Part shown: positions 38,990-47,773 of the stretch, piece by piece
How the letters are laid out: each line of letters starts with the position of its first letter
Position numbering within the stretch: the first letter of the stretch is position 1
Source: Paenibacillus sp. E222
Lineage (GTDB): Bacteria; Bacillota; Bacilli; Paenibacillales; Paenibacillaceae
Assembly (NCBI RefSeq): GCF_013401555.1
Contig: NZ_CP058552.1
Location: forward strand, 3,100,001-3,164,000
Direction of reading: 5' to 3'
DNA length: 64,000 nt
Position numbers and translations under genes: made by a program
The notes under the pieces: model-generated
The model's input: the letters and a program-made list of their open reading frames with translations, nothing else
The model's database searches: none
Told to the model about the DNA's origin: nothing

Positions 38990-39973
38990 ATGGATATACA
39001 ATTAGATATGGCACCCTGTGGATACTTCTCCATTTCTGACGCTGGCATCATAAAAACAGCTAATCAAACCCTGCTGACCATGCTGGGGTATGAACGCAAT
39101 GAGATGTTGGGCCGGCATATCGAGTCCACCATGTCGGTGACTAACAAGCTGTTTTTTCATACGTACTTCTACCCCTATATTCAGTTATATGGACATGTGG
39201 ACGAGATGTACTTCTCATTCCGCACCAGTGATCAGCAGGATGTTCCGGTTCTTCTGAACGGGGTTCGCCAGACTCGCAATGGAGAAAGTGTCATCGACTG
39301 TGTCGTAGTTGTAATGCGCAAACGAATTGAGCATGAAAAGGATATTATGAATACCAAAACCAAACTTCAGGAACTGTATCAAGCTACAAATGAGGCGAAC
39401 AAAGAGCTTGAACGACTGCACGAAGAATATAAGGTGAAGCAGCAGGCGCTAATCAAGGTAAATGATCAGTTGGAGACGCTGGCTTCGACGGATCTGCTTA
39501 CCGGACTCAAGAACCGCAGGTTTTTTCAGGATAAAATGCTTGAAAGCCTCGGACTCTTCCGGGAAACTCAGTATGTTTTCTCCCTTCTCGTCGTTGATAT
39601 TGATCATTTCAAAAATATTAATGATACGTATGGACATCCAATTGGAGATCTGGTGCTGGGCAATCTGGCAGGCCTGCTGCAATCGGTGTCACGGAGCACG
39701 GACGTGGTGGCGCGTTATGGCGGCGAGGAATTTGTCATTATTCTTGCGGATTGTGATCGAGAGCAAGCTGCGGCTACAGCGGAGAGATATCGTTCACAGG
39801 TCGCCTCTGCCGATTGGGGCGAGTATAACATTACAGTGAGTATTGGCGCGGCTACGGTTTCGCAGGAGGATACAGATCAGTCTTTGTTTCAAAAAGCGGA
39901 CAAGGCGCTCTATGCCTCCAAAACGGGCGGGAGAAATCGGGTGACCCATGCTGCAGAGCTTGTAAGAAATTAA
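38990..39973 (+). CDS. PAS-GGDEF diguanylate cyclase
   Basis: A 327-residue soluble protein: PAS domain about 5-115 (GYFSISDAGIIKTANQTLLTMLGYERNEMLG), a coiled coil about 120-165, and a GGDEF domain about 165-325. The active-site motif is GGEEF at 244-248 and an inhibitory RxxD site is present at 235-238, exactly five residues before, so it should be an active, feedback-limited c-di-GMP synthase. It follows rsbQ by 25 bp. PAS next to RsbQ recalls RsbP, with the output domain changed. A hairpin terminator follows at 40007. Confidence 0.9.
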   Translation: MDIQLDMAPCGYFSISDAGIIKTANQTLLTMLGYERNEMLGRHIESTMSVTNKLFFHTYFYPYIQLYGHVDEMYFSFRTSDQQDVPVLLNGVRQTRNGESVIDCVVVVMRKRIEHEKDIMNTKTKLQELYQATNEANKELERLHEEYKVKQQALIKVNDQLETLASTDLLTGLKNRRFFQDKMLESLGLFRETQYVFSLLVVDIDHFKNINDTYGHPIGDLVLGNLAGLLQSVSRSTDVVARYGGEEFVIILADCDREQAAATAERYRSQVASADWGEYNITVSIGAATVSQEDTDQSLFQKADKALYASKTGGRNRVTHAAELVRN

Positions 39974-40006
39974 AGGTTGGGTTATATAGTTAAACAGGAA
40001 AACATT

Positions 40007-40053
40007 AAGGAGCCTGCACATAAGGGAAATGCCCTTAGGCGCAAGCTCTTTTA
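40007..40053 (+). terminator. Terminator after the PAS-GGDEF gene
   Basis: GAGCcTGCaC-TAAGGG and CCCTTA-GCAaGCTC make an interrupted long stem, followed by TTTTATTT. Confidence 0.7.
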
Positions 40054-40108
40054 TTTAGTGTGAAACGGGAGAAGCTGACTTGAATTAGTTGTTCTTCCTC
40101 CGTATTCA

Positions 40109-41599
40109 TTATCGCGGTGCAAGGTAGCCATATCCTTCGGCGAAAGAACCAGCTTGGAGAGTGAAGTCTTCGTTGGCCTCATTCACAAATTGGGGGTTCA
40201 CATACAATGAATGTTCGTCATTTCCTGATTCCTCCATGTAGGAGGTGAAGCCGGAATACTCTGTGTTTTTCCAGACCCACATCGCCTCTTCTTGTAGTGC
40301 AGGGGAGTAGTACACGTTATAATCAAACACATTCCCCGAATTACTGGTGTATTCATTGTAAATGAGCACTTCAGCGCTGCCCGATACGAGAATGTTCCGC
40401 TTGAATGTATTGTTCTTCGTTCGAGCTTGCAGGAATAGCTGCCCATTACCTGCATCCAGCAGGTCGTTCTCCACTAACGTATTGTACATAACCGTACTGT
40501 CTTCGGTAGCGCCGCGTTCCTCATCATAGCCGCCCATGGCGATGCCTGTAAGCCTGTTATGAAAAATCAGATTATCCTGCAACGTAATGTGACTGGTTGA
40601 ACGCCCGGCATGCTCCGAAGCAATCTCGATGCCGATATCGTTACGGTATACCCGATTGTGGTCGATGATATGATTTTTGCCTCCATCGACATAGATTCCC
40701 CCGGCAGAATTGCTGTCATTGGGGAGGTTTGTTCCATAAGACGGATTAAGATTGGAAGAGATATTATAGACCTCGTTTCCCCGTACAATCCCGTTTCGCG
40801 CCTGATCGTAAGTGTCGTCCTCCGAAGTTCCTTCATACCCAATCAGATCAATGCCGATGTTGTCGGTATCATGGATCGTATTGTCCAGTACGGCAAACGT
40901 ATCCACATTCCCGTTGACTGCGAGTGATTCACTTGAACCGAGCACAAGATCATACAGCTCATTATCCTTGATGATAATATCCCGCAATGCTTGGGGATGC
41001 TCCGTACCATAAATCGCAATTCCATGGGCGTCCCTGCCCTGTAAATCCGGTCCTGAAGGTTTAGCATCATTGGCAATGGAATGAACCGTGTTGCCCAGGA
41101 GTTGAATGTGCTCTCCTGCCCCGTGAACATATATTCCAGTTGGCACTTGTCCCCGAAGTGAGGTTGTAAAGTTGCGGATTTCGAGATTTTGAATCGTAAT
41201 ATAGCTGGCATTGTCGACTTCAATCAAACCCTCTATGCCGCGTACCGGCAGACCTTCACCATCAATGATGACCTTCTCCTGTGGATAGCTGGAAAAGAGG
41301 GTTGGATTGCCGGAGGAATTACCGCTGCGAGTGATTTTTACCTTTTGGTGATAGACACCTCCCCGCAAATAAACGGTGCTTCCCGGGGTAGCATGGTCGG
41401 CAGCATGCTGCAACGTTTTCCAGGGAGATTGAAGGGTTCCTTTGTTCGAATCGTTTCCTTGTGGTGATATGTAATATATCTTCTGGGTATCCGGTACCTG
41501 CGCAGCCTCGGGAGAAGGGACAGATGAAGCCTCATCCTTCTGACAACCCGTTGCGAACAGGATCAGGGCCAGGAGTGCAATTGTAGTTATACGATACAA
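40109..41599 (-). CDS. Right-handed parallel beta-helix lipoprotein (PL9/DUF1565-like)
   Basis: A 496-residue surface lipoprotein: signal with lipobox FATGC, Cys19. From about 40 it shows YYISPQGNDSNKGTLQSPWKTLQHAAD and TVYLRGGVYHQKV, the DUF1565/PL9 entry motif, then about ten coils of a parallel beta-helix with repeating asparagines (IIIKDNELYDLV, HIIDHNRVYRND, HITLQDNLIFHN). Such proteins are polysaccharide lyases or binding proteins; a calcium-Lys lyase site cannot be confirmed by eye. TTG 41599 has GGAGG 7 nt upstream, the reason for that start. Confidence 0.82.
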   Translation of the reverse strand: MYRITTIALLALILFATGCQKDEASSVPSPEAAQVPDTQKIYYISPQGNDSNKGTLQSPWKTLQHAADHATPGSTVYLRGGVYHQKVKITRSGNSSGNPTLFSSYPQEKVIIDGEGLPVRGIEGLIEVDNASYITIQNLEIRNFTTSLRGQVPTGIYVHGAGEHIQLLGNTVHSIANDAKPSGPDLQGRDAHGIAIYGTEHPQALRDIIIKDNELYDLVLGSSESLAVNGNVDTFAVLDNTIHDTDNIGIDLIGYEGTSEDDTYDQARNGIVRGNEVYNISSNLNPSYGTNLPNDSNSAGGIYVDGGKNHIIDHNRVYRNDIGIEIASEHAGRSTSHITLQDNLIFHNRLTGIAMGGYDEERGATEDSTVMYNTLVENDLLDAGNGQLFLQARTKNNTFKRNILVSGSAEVLIYNEYTSNSGNVFDYNVYYSPALQEEAMWVWKNTEYSGFTSYMEESGNDEHSLYVNPQFVNEANEDFTLQAGSFAEGYGYLAPR

Positions 41600-41701
41600 G
41601 ATGATTCCTCCTTCATAAATAGCTACGAAGTTTGATTATAACAGATTTGAATGGTGAAATAGGGTGTAAAATGCTCATAGAATTTCAGTAGGGGTAGAGG
41701 A

Positions 41702-41736
41702 CGCAGAAACAGAGAAACAGAGAAAAAGAGAAACAG
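41702..41736. repeat. Short AGAAACAG direct repeats
   Basis: AGAAACAG or a close form occurs about four times in 35 bp. It is purine-rich simple sequence beside a terminator, not a CRISPR array. Confidence 0.5.
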
Positions 41737-41764
41737 GTGGTGAGTGTGATCTCGCCACCTGTTT
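41731..41764 (-). terminator. Terminator of the MFS gene (minus strand)
   Basis: AAACAGGTGG and CCACCTGTTT are perfect 10-bp arms around a 14-nt loop; on the minus strand TTTCTCTTTTTCTC follows. Confidence 0.75.
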
Positions 41765-41778
41765 GTAGATACTGCTAG

Positions 41779-43020
41779 TTATGTTCCTTTTCGATCCCAG
41801 AGTACACTATAGCGGCAGCAGATAAAAATGATGACATTCGCTGCTGCGGCTATGCCAAACACCAACGCTGGATTGGACAGCTCGGAGATCCAGCCGCTCC
41901 CCCATATAGCCAAGGGCATGCCGAGCTTGAACAGAGATCCGGTAATCCCGCTGATCCGGCCAATCATGTGATGTGGTGTGGACTCCTGGCGGAATGTCCA
42001 GATGCAGATCGTGCTGATAGTTTGAAAAATACCAGACAGAAACAGACCCACTGCAAGTCCGTAGGTGGAGTGGAACAAACCAAGGATCAGAAAGGCGAAA
42101 CCTTGAAGCAGTGTGGTCACTACAATCAGCACACCAGCCGAATATTTGCGGCGCAGGGAGCTTACCACCAGACTGCCGATTAAACCGCCTACCCCGGCAG
42201 CAGATAATACAAGTCCAAGCTCTAGATTACGCAGTTGCAAAGTGTCTTTGGCATAAAAGATGACGGTTGCATCCACCATACCTGAGGTCGCATTAAGAAA
42301 AATGACCGTAATGCTGATAAGCAGTAACATATGGTTGCGACGCAGCTCGATCCAGCCTTCTTTAAAGTCCACCCAGAAGCCCTGAGGAGATGTTCCTCTG
42401 GACACAGGTGAGGAATGCAGTGGTAATAGAATGATACAGGATATCGCAAGCAGAATGGCGGTAATTAACAGACCCGTATACAAGTTGGATAACATCAAAA
42501 GCATTCCTGATAGGGCGGCACCCATAATGGTAATTAACGTTGTGGTGAAACCCAAAGCCGCGTTGGCTGACGTTAGCAGTGGCGTGGGCACCGATTGTTT
42601 GACCATGCCTGCTGATGCATTGCGAAAAGCATAACTCAGTGTCATCAGAATAAAGCCGCAACCGTAGAGTACATAAATGGAAGGTTGACCATATTGAAAA
42701 GACAGAAACAGCGCGAGCAGAAGAATAACCTGTAACACGATGGAGCCAATAGACCACCATTTCTTATGCACCCGGTCCATCAGTACACCGATAAACATGG
42801 CGAGAAACAGGTTCGGCAGAAATTCAATGCCACGCATGGTGGACATCGCTACAGGAGACTTTGTGAGTTCATATAAAATAAGAGGCAGGGCCAATTCATA
42901 GATTTGATTCCCTAGAGCAATGATGCCACTGGCAGCAAAAAGAATGATAAAGCTTGGATTTCTCCATACGGATGGGGCGGACGTAGTGACAGGTGTAGTG
43001 TGTACGTTGATTTCAGACAT
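41779..43020 (-). CDS. MFS transporter, EntS-like
   Basis: A 413-residue major facilitator with about 12 segments and the cytoplasmic motif FIGVLMDRVHKKWW in the 2-3 loop. Its layout resembles the MFS_3/EntS group (enterobactin and macrolide exporters). ATG 43020 has GAGGAG 10 nt upstream; a TTG three codons before is too close. It diverges from the SgrR-like gene at 43132 with about 110 bp between, so that protein likely controls it. Substrate unknown. Confidence 0.85.
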   Translation of the reverse strand: MSEINVHTTPVTTSAPSVWRNPSFIILFAASGIIALGNQIYELALPLILYELTKSPVAMSTMRGIEFLPNLFLAMFIGVLMDRVHKKWWSIGSIVLQVILLLALFLSFQYGQPSIYVLYGCGFILMTLSYAFRNASAGMVKQSVPTPLLTSANAALGFTTTLITIMGAALSGMLLMLSNLYTGLLITAILLAISCIILLPLHSSPVSRGTSPQGFWVDFKEGWIELRRNHMLLLISITVIFLNATSGMVDATVIFYAKDTLQLRNLELGLVLSAAGVGGLIGSLVVSSLRRKYSAGVLIVVTTLLQGFAFLILGLFHSTYGLAVGLFLSGIFQTISTICIWTFRQESTPHHMIGRISGITGSLFKLGMPLAIWGSGWISELSNPALVFGIAAAANVIIFICCRYSVLWDRKGT

Positions 43021-43131
43021 GAATAACAATCTCCTCTTTACGTGTGGTAATGAGGTCCATTATACTTTTGGAAAAGAGGAAGAAAAAGCGAAGCATTCAC
43101 CAATTCGATTTCGCCTTTTAGGAGAGTGAAG

Positions 43132-44925
43132 ATGGACGCAGAAGAGCATTATCTAATCTTGCGCACCCACTTTGAGGCTGTGGCTGAGCAGGAGATGATT
43201 GAAGTCACGATGGAGCAGGTTACTGAACTACTGGATTGCTCGAGGCGTAATGCACAGTTTGTGTTGAACAAATTGACGGAATCCGGTTATTTGACATGGA
43301 TACCCGGTCGTGGACGAGGCAATGTATCCCGAATGTCTTTTCACGTATCGGTGTCCGATCTGCTTGCAGCCAAAGCGAAGCAGCTTGTGGAGAATGAGCA
43401 GTTGAATGAAGCATGGCGTCTGATTGATTCTTCAGGGACGCAGCGAATGAAGGATGACTTTACCGATTGGCTGGAACGACAGCTGGGCATCTTGCGCACC
43501 GAGGAGGAGGAACGGGAGGTGCTGCGTTTTCCCTTTTATAGGCCAGTCCCTCATCTGGACCCCGCGTGGGTTCAGCGGCGTACTGAATCGCATTGGGTAA
43601 GACAGATATTTGATACACTCCTCAAATTTGATCCGGAGGAAAAACGAATTCTTCCCGGACTAGCTCATCATTGGGAATGGGACGAATCATCATGCCGCTG
43701 GCGATTTTACTTACGTAAGGGAGTACGGTTTCACCATGGTCAGGAAATGACTGCACAGGATGTGAGATTTACATTTGCCCGCATGTCAGGAAGGACATCC
43801 TCGGAGTGGATGTTTTCTTTAATCACAGGTATAGAGACTCACGGGAGTTATTGTATTGATTTTTATTTTGCCCAGCCCAATGCGGTATTTCCAGCTTTTC
43901 TTTGTACGGATCGCTGTTCGATCGTGCCTGAAGATTTTGGGGGGGCCGACAAAGCTCCATATTTCTCAGCACTGCCGATTGGCACGGGTCCTTTCCGCAT
44001 AATCAAAAATAATGAATCCCTGCTTGTGTTGGAGGCGAATGATCATTACTTTGAAGGGCGTCCTCATCTGGATCGGATTGAGATGTGGGTGTGGCCGGAC
44101 TATGAAGGACAGCCTGGATCACACAAGACAAGCAGGGATATGCAGCTGTTATATTGGGGTGCGAGCAGTGGATCTACGAGTGAACCATCTCTCAGCCAGT
44201 TGGAGAATGGCAGCACCTATATGACCTTTAACCTGAACAAAGCAGGGATTCAGCAGAATAATCTATTTCGTCAGGCCATTCATCTGGGATTGGATCGAGA
44301 ACGAATGATTAAGGAACTGGGTGGTATCAGGCAGTGTGCATCGGAGGGGTTTGTGCTCAGTGGAGCTGAGCAGGATTATATACCGGGTTCTGATCTGGAT
44401 GAAGCAAAAAAACGGATTCAGGCATCCGGTTATAGCGGGGAGTCTCTGAACCTGTACACGTATGAATGGTTGGAGAATGAAAAAACGGCCGCATGGATTA
44501 GCAGGCGATGCAAGGAGATGGGGGTTCAACTGAATGTGGTGAAGCTCCCGATTGAGCATTTGGCTGACCCGAAAGTGCTGGCACGGGCCGATCTGGTCAT
44601 GGCTGGAGAAGTACTTGGTGAGCAGGCAGACCTGACCCTGCTCGAGCTGTATCAATCCCGTTTCAGTTTCCTGCGTAATCACCTCAGCCCGGAATTGATC
44701 GCATATGTGGATGACAAGTTAACAGTGTGCATGGGAGAACCAAGCTCGGACGAGCGAATGAAGCTGCTTTTGGACATTCAGGAAAAGCTCAAAAGTTCTT
44801 CGAATGTCATCTTTCTGTATCACAGTCTTCAGAGAGCCCAGCATCACCCCATGCTTGAAGGCATTGCCTTAAATGCATGGGGGAAAATCGATTACAAGCA
44901 TATCTGGGTGAAGCTTGAAACTTAA
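43132..44925 (+). CDS. SgrR-like regulator (HTH plus solute-binding domain)
   Basis: A 597-residue regulator: an N-terminal winged HTH (about 1-65, VTMEQVTELLDCSRRNAQFVLNKLTESGYLTWIPGRGRG) of SgrR_N type, a linker, and a C-terminal domain (about 140-590) of the family-5 oligopeptide-binding type (FDTLLKFDPEEKRILPGLAHHWEWDESSCRWRFYLRKGVRFHHG). It should bind a ligand and act on the divergent EntS-like exporter gene. ATG 43132 has AGGAG 7 nt upstream, better than GTG 43126. Confidence 0.88.
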   Translation: MDAEEHYLILRTHFEAVAEQEMIEVTMEQVTELLDCSRRNAQFVLNKLTESGYLTWIPGRGRGNVSRMSFHVSVSDLLAAKAKQLVENEQLNEAWRLIDSSGTQRMKDDFTDWLERQLGILRTEEEEREVLRFPFYRPVPHLDPAWVQRRTESHWVRQIFDTLLKFDPEEKRILPGLAHHWEWDESSCRWRFYLRKGVRFHHGQEMTAQDVRFTFARMSGRTSSEWMFSLITGIETHGSYCIDFYFAQPNAVFPAFLCTDRCSIVPEDFGGADKAPYFSALPIGTGPFRIIKNNESLLVLEANDHYFEGRPHLDRIEMWVWPDYEGQPGSHKTSRDMQLLYWGASSGSTSEPSLSQLENGSTYMTFNLNKAGIQQNNLFRQAIHLGLDRERMIKELGGIRQCASEGFVLSGAEQDYIPGSDLDEAKKRIQASGYSGESLNLYTYEWLENEKTAAWISRRCKEMGVQLNVVKLPIEHLADPKVLARADLVMAGEVLGEQADLTLLELYQSRFSFLRNHLSPELIAYVDDKLTVCMGEPSSDERMKLLLDIQEKLKSSSNVIFLYHSLQRAQHHPMLEGIALNAWGKIDYKHIWVKLET

Positions 44926-45001
44926 AAGGAATAGTGTGAACGTATGGAGCAACTACGGCCTGCCTTATTGGATTTAAAGTAGATCGAAGGGAGAAATGAT
45001 C

Positions 45002-45658
45002 ATGCATAAATTATCCGTAAGCGAATTAGTGGATCGGGAACATCACGCTTGGGGGGAGCTCAAGGAGCTGTTGGACCATGGACAAAATAAATACACTTAT
45101 GTTCCTGCACAGCGGGAGGCCGGAGAGGATGCGCTCTATCACCTCCAAGTAAGCACCAAATCCTATTTGGGAGCCGTTGCCTATGAGACAGAGGGAATTG
45201 TGTTGGATGATGGCTGGATTACGTTACTTGGATCGGGTGGTGACCGTATTTTCGGGAGTCTGACCCGTTGGAATGGTGTGGGTGACCAGCCGTGTGTACC
45301 TGCATTGGAAGGCATGATGATCGTCGCCTACGATGCTGCGGGTGGATTTTTCGGTATGGATATGGGCAAGTATGGCCGTACGGGACATGTATATTATTTT
45401 GCCCCTGACACGCTGGAATGGGAATCGACAGAACTGGCTTATTCAGGCTTCATCAACTGGTTGGCCAATGGTGATCTGGAGCAGTACTATCAGACCTTTC
45501 GTTGGAAGGGGTGGCAGAACGACGTGGGACAGCTTCAGACAGGACAAGTATTTGCGTATTATCCACCGCTTTGGACGGAGGAGGGCGGCGGCGAGAGCAG
45601 CAGCAAATCTCCTGTAGCGGTGGAGGAAGCCTGGAAAGCAGCATTGGGTGGAAAATGA
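45002..45658 (+). CDS. DUF2625 family protein
   Basis: A 218-residue soluble protein of the DUF2625 family: ELVDREHHAWGELKELL, then ILGSGGDR-type segment (LLGSGGDRIFGSLTRWN), ALEGMMIVAYDAAGGFFGMD and YSGFINWLANGDLEQYYQTFRWKGW. The family is uncharacterised and often near SUKH proteins, as here. ATG 45002 has AAGGGAG 8 nt upstream. The C-terminal tail is Gly/Ser-rich. Followed after 33 bp by a SUKH gene. Confidence 0.85.
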   Translation: MHKLSVSELVDREHHAWGELKELLDHGQNKYTYVPAQREAGEDALYHLQVSTKSYLGAVAYETEGIVLDDGWITLLGSGGDRIFGSLTRWNGVGDQPCVPALEGMMIVAYDAAGGFFGMDMGKYGRTGHVYYFAPDTLEWESTELAYSGFINWLANGDLEQYYQTFRWKGWQNDVGQLQTGQVFAYYPPLWTEEGGGESSSKSPVAVEEAWKAALGGK

Positions 45659-45691
45659 TGTGCGATGACAGGGCTGTATAGGAGGGAGCGT

Positions 45692-46156
45692 GTGAATAAT
45701 ATGCAGATCGATAACATTCAGAAGCATTACGGCATTGTGTTTCCGCACGAATATCTGGAGTTTCAACAGCAGGCCGACGGTCAAGCATTTGATATGATTG
45801 AAAATGGAGAGGTCGTCGATTGGGAAATTCGCTTCTCTGCTCTCGATGATCAGTTCATTGCGAATAACATCAATCTGGTAGACGACGTGAATCCCGATCC
45901 ACTCCGGATTATTCCAATTGCTTGGAGTGTCAGCAGCGGCAACAACTATTTATTGGATTACCGAACGAATTCAGAATCTCCTGCCGTACTGGTTATGGAT
46001 CATGAAGAGGCGATGGTGCGCGAAGATGCTGAGTGTGAATCAGAAACGCCGGAGGAAGCCCAGCAACTTCTGGAGGAAAATGTACGAGAGATCGCTTCCA
46101 ATTTCAATGCGTTCATAGCTTGTTTAAAAGCCAGACCGAGTGATTCAGTGGAGTGA
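45692..46156 (+). CDS. SMI1/KNR4 (SUKH) family protein
   Basis: A 154-residue SUKH-domain protein (IQKHYGIVFPHEYLEFQQQADGQ, then RIIPIAWSVSSGNNYLLDYR and the VLVMDHEEAM strand). GTG 45692 is chosen since AGGAGG lies 6 nt upstream; an ATG at 45701 is possible. It forms a pair with the DUF2625 gene before it; no toxin gene is near. A strong terminator follows. Confidence 0.85.
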   Translation: MNNMQIDNIQKHYGIVFPHEYLEFQQQADGQAFDMIENGEVVDWEIRFSALDDQFIANNINLVDDVNPDPLRIIPIAWSVSSGNNYLLDYRTNSESPAVLVMDHEEAMVREDAECESETPEEAQQLLEENVREIASNFNAFIACLKARPSDSVE

Positions 46157-46185
46157 TTCACCGTTTGAATATCCTCGTGAACGAC

Positions 46186-46214
46186 AAAAGGCTCGCGCTA
46201 TACGCGGGCCTTTT
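46186..46214 (+). terminator. Terminator after the DUF2625/SUKH pair
   Basis: AAAAGGCTCGCG and CGCGGGCCTTTT form a GC-rich stem around CTATA. Works in both directions. Confidence 0.87.
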
Positions 46215-46264
46215 ACTCAATCGAATACATGAATGTTTTGATTAAATGATATATAGAATACATC

Positions 46265-47620
46265 CTAGTTTGCGACCGATCCAGTCTCAGTCATTGTAGC
46301 CGTAGAAGTTGATCGTGCAGCTTTGTTATGCCAGACCACGATGACAAGCGAAATCAGACAGACTATGAGCAGACATCCATATACAACATGATAGGATTCT
46401 TCTACTCGAACACCCGGAATGCTGTGCAGCAATAGCCCGCAGACAGCCACGGATACCGAACCGCCAAAAAACTGTATCAACTGTAACAAGCCCATACCGG
46501 AACCGATCTGCGCTTTGGGCAGCACCCGAGACGCTTCATTATTCAGTGAAGCTATCGAGGCAGAGAGTGCCGGGGAGAAGAAGAGATATCCTCCGGTGAT
46601 AATCAAGGCAGACTGATTCAGACCCAGCATGAACAGAGCAAGGACTGCGGCTAGCAAAATGTGCCCGATCATCAGAAAACGCATATTGCCGTACCGGTCG
46701 ATCCAGCGACCTACGAAACGGGTACAGAATGCCGAGACGATAGCTCCAGGAGCAATCAGCAGACCAATAGCCAGCGACGAACGGCCAAACAGATCAGCGA
46801 GCACTAGCGGCATCAGGAACAGATTGCCCAGATTTACGACCAGAACACAGAAGCCGATGATCAGCAGCCGGGTAAACCCGGGTGTTCGGAATACATGTGG
46901 ATTCACAAAAGGAAGACTCGCCCTGCGAATATACACAATGTGCACAACAAGTGAAATGACACCGATGGCCAGCCATAACCAAGACTGCTGAGTGATGGCA
47001 ACCAGAAGGGTGGTTGCATTAATCACGGTTAATGCTGCACCAATCATATCAAAAGGATTCTCTGGTTTGGCCGTCTCGCGCGGGAGAAAATAGAGCAGTA
47101 CGGGCAGTGCAAGCAGGACAAGCACCGTAATGGCGAAAAGTCCATTCCAGCCCCAGTATTCACTAATGAGTCCACCTACAATGGGGCCAAGCCCAAACGC
47201 CATGGCACTGCCTGATGAGATCAGTGCGATGGCAGCTCCGCGCCGCTCCACTGGAATATAGCGGCTCGCGATGACAAGCCCAAGTCCGGCCATGACCCCT
47301 GCACCCGCAGATTGCAAAATGCGTGTCAGCAAAAGGATTGCAAAGCTGTGCGCAAATAGTCCGAGTAATGAAGACAAGCCTAAGATCAGCAAGCCCACCG
47401 TCAGCAGTTTGCGTATCGGAATACGGTCAGACAATCGACTGTAAATCACCGTGGACAAGGCATAACCAATCGAGTAGCTTGAAATGACCCAGGATCCCAG
47501 GTCCGATGTAATCTGAAGATCATGAATAATAACGGGTAAAGAGACGTTAAACATGGTGGTGTTCATCACAACGATGAACAGGCAGCAAGTCCAGAGAGGC
47601 ATTACAATTTTATCTTTCAC
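46265..47620 (-). CDS. MFS drug transporter
   Basis: A 451-residue major facilitator of the DHA type (at least twelve segments). Segment 1 NTTMFNVSLPVI is typical of DHA2 drug:H+ antiporters, the motif A loop is YSRLSDRIPIRKLL, and motif C in segment 5 is GSAMAFGLGPIVGGLI. GTG 47620 is taken as start (AGGAATGG upstream); longer starts add a charged extension. Monocistronic; substrate unknown. Confidence 0.85.
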   Translation of the reverse strand: MKDKIVMPLWTCCLFIVVMNTTMFNVSLPVIIHDLQITSDLGSWVISSYSIGYALSTVIYSRLSDRIPIRKLLTVGLLILGLSSLLGLFAHSFAILLLTRILQSAGAGVMAGLGLVIASRYIPVERRGAAIALISSGSAMAFGLGPIVGGLISEYWGWNGLFAITVLVLLALPVLLYFLPRETAKPENPFDMIGAALTVINATTLLVAITQQSWLWLAIGVISLVVHIVYIRRASLPFVNPHVFRTPGFTRLLIIGFCVLVVNLGNLFLMPLVLADLFGRSSLAIGLLIAPGAIVSAFCTRFVGRWIDRYGNMRFLMIGHILLAAVLALFMLGLNQSALIITGGYLFFSPALSASIASLNNEASRVLPKAQIGSGMGLLQLIQFFGGSVSVAVCGLLLHSIPGVRVEESYHVVYGCLLIVCLISLVIVVWHNKAARSTSTATMTETGSVAN

Positions 47621-47713
47621 GTAACCATTCCTGTCTATGAATTCAATAAACCATTTTACGCTCAATCTATGTATATGGCAATAATGTCATACGGATTCAT
47701 TGAGTGGCTATAC

Positions 47714-47746
47714 AAAAACGACGTCCTGACCAGGACGCCGTTTTTT
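47714..47746. terminator. Terminator after the P-type ATPase
   Basis: AAAAACGaCGTCCT and AGGACGcCGTTTTTT form a strong stem with loop GACC between two minus-strand genes; it ends the ATPase transcript. Confidence 0.87.
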
Positions 47747-47773
47747 GCATATGACCATTTGCATGTATTCATT

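Noticed and set aside
41702..41736. AGAAACAG repeats considered as a CRISPR or VNTR
   Set aside because: Units are 8 bp with no spacers and no cas genes in the window.
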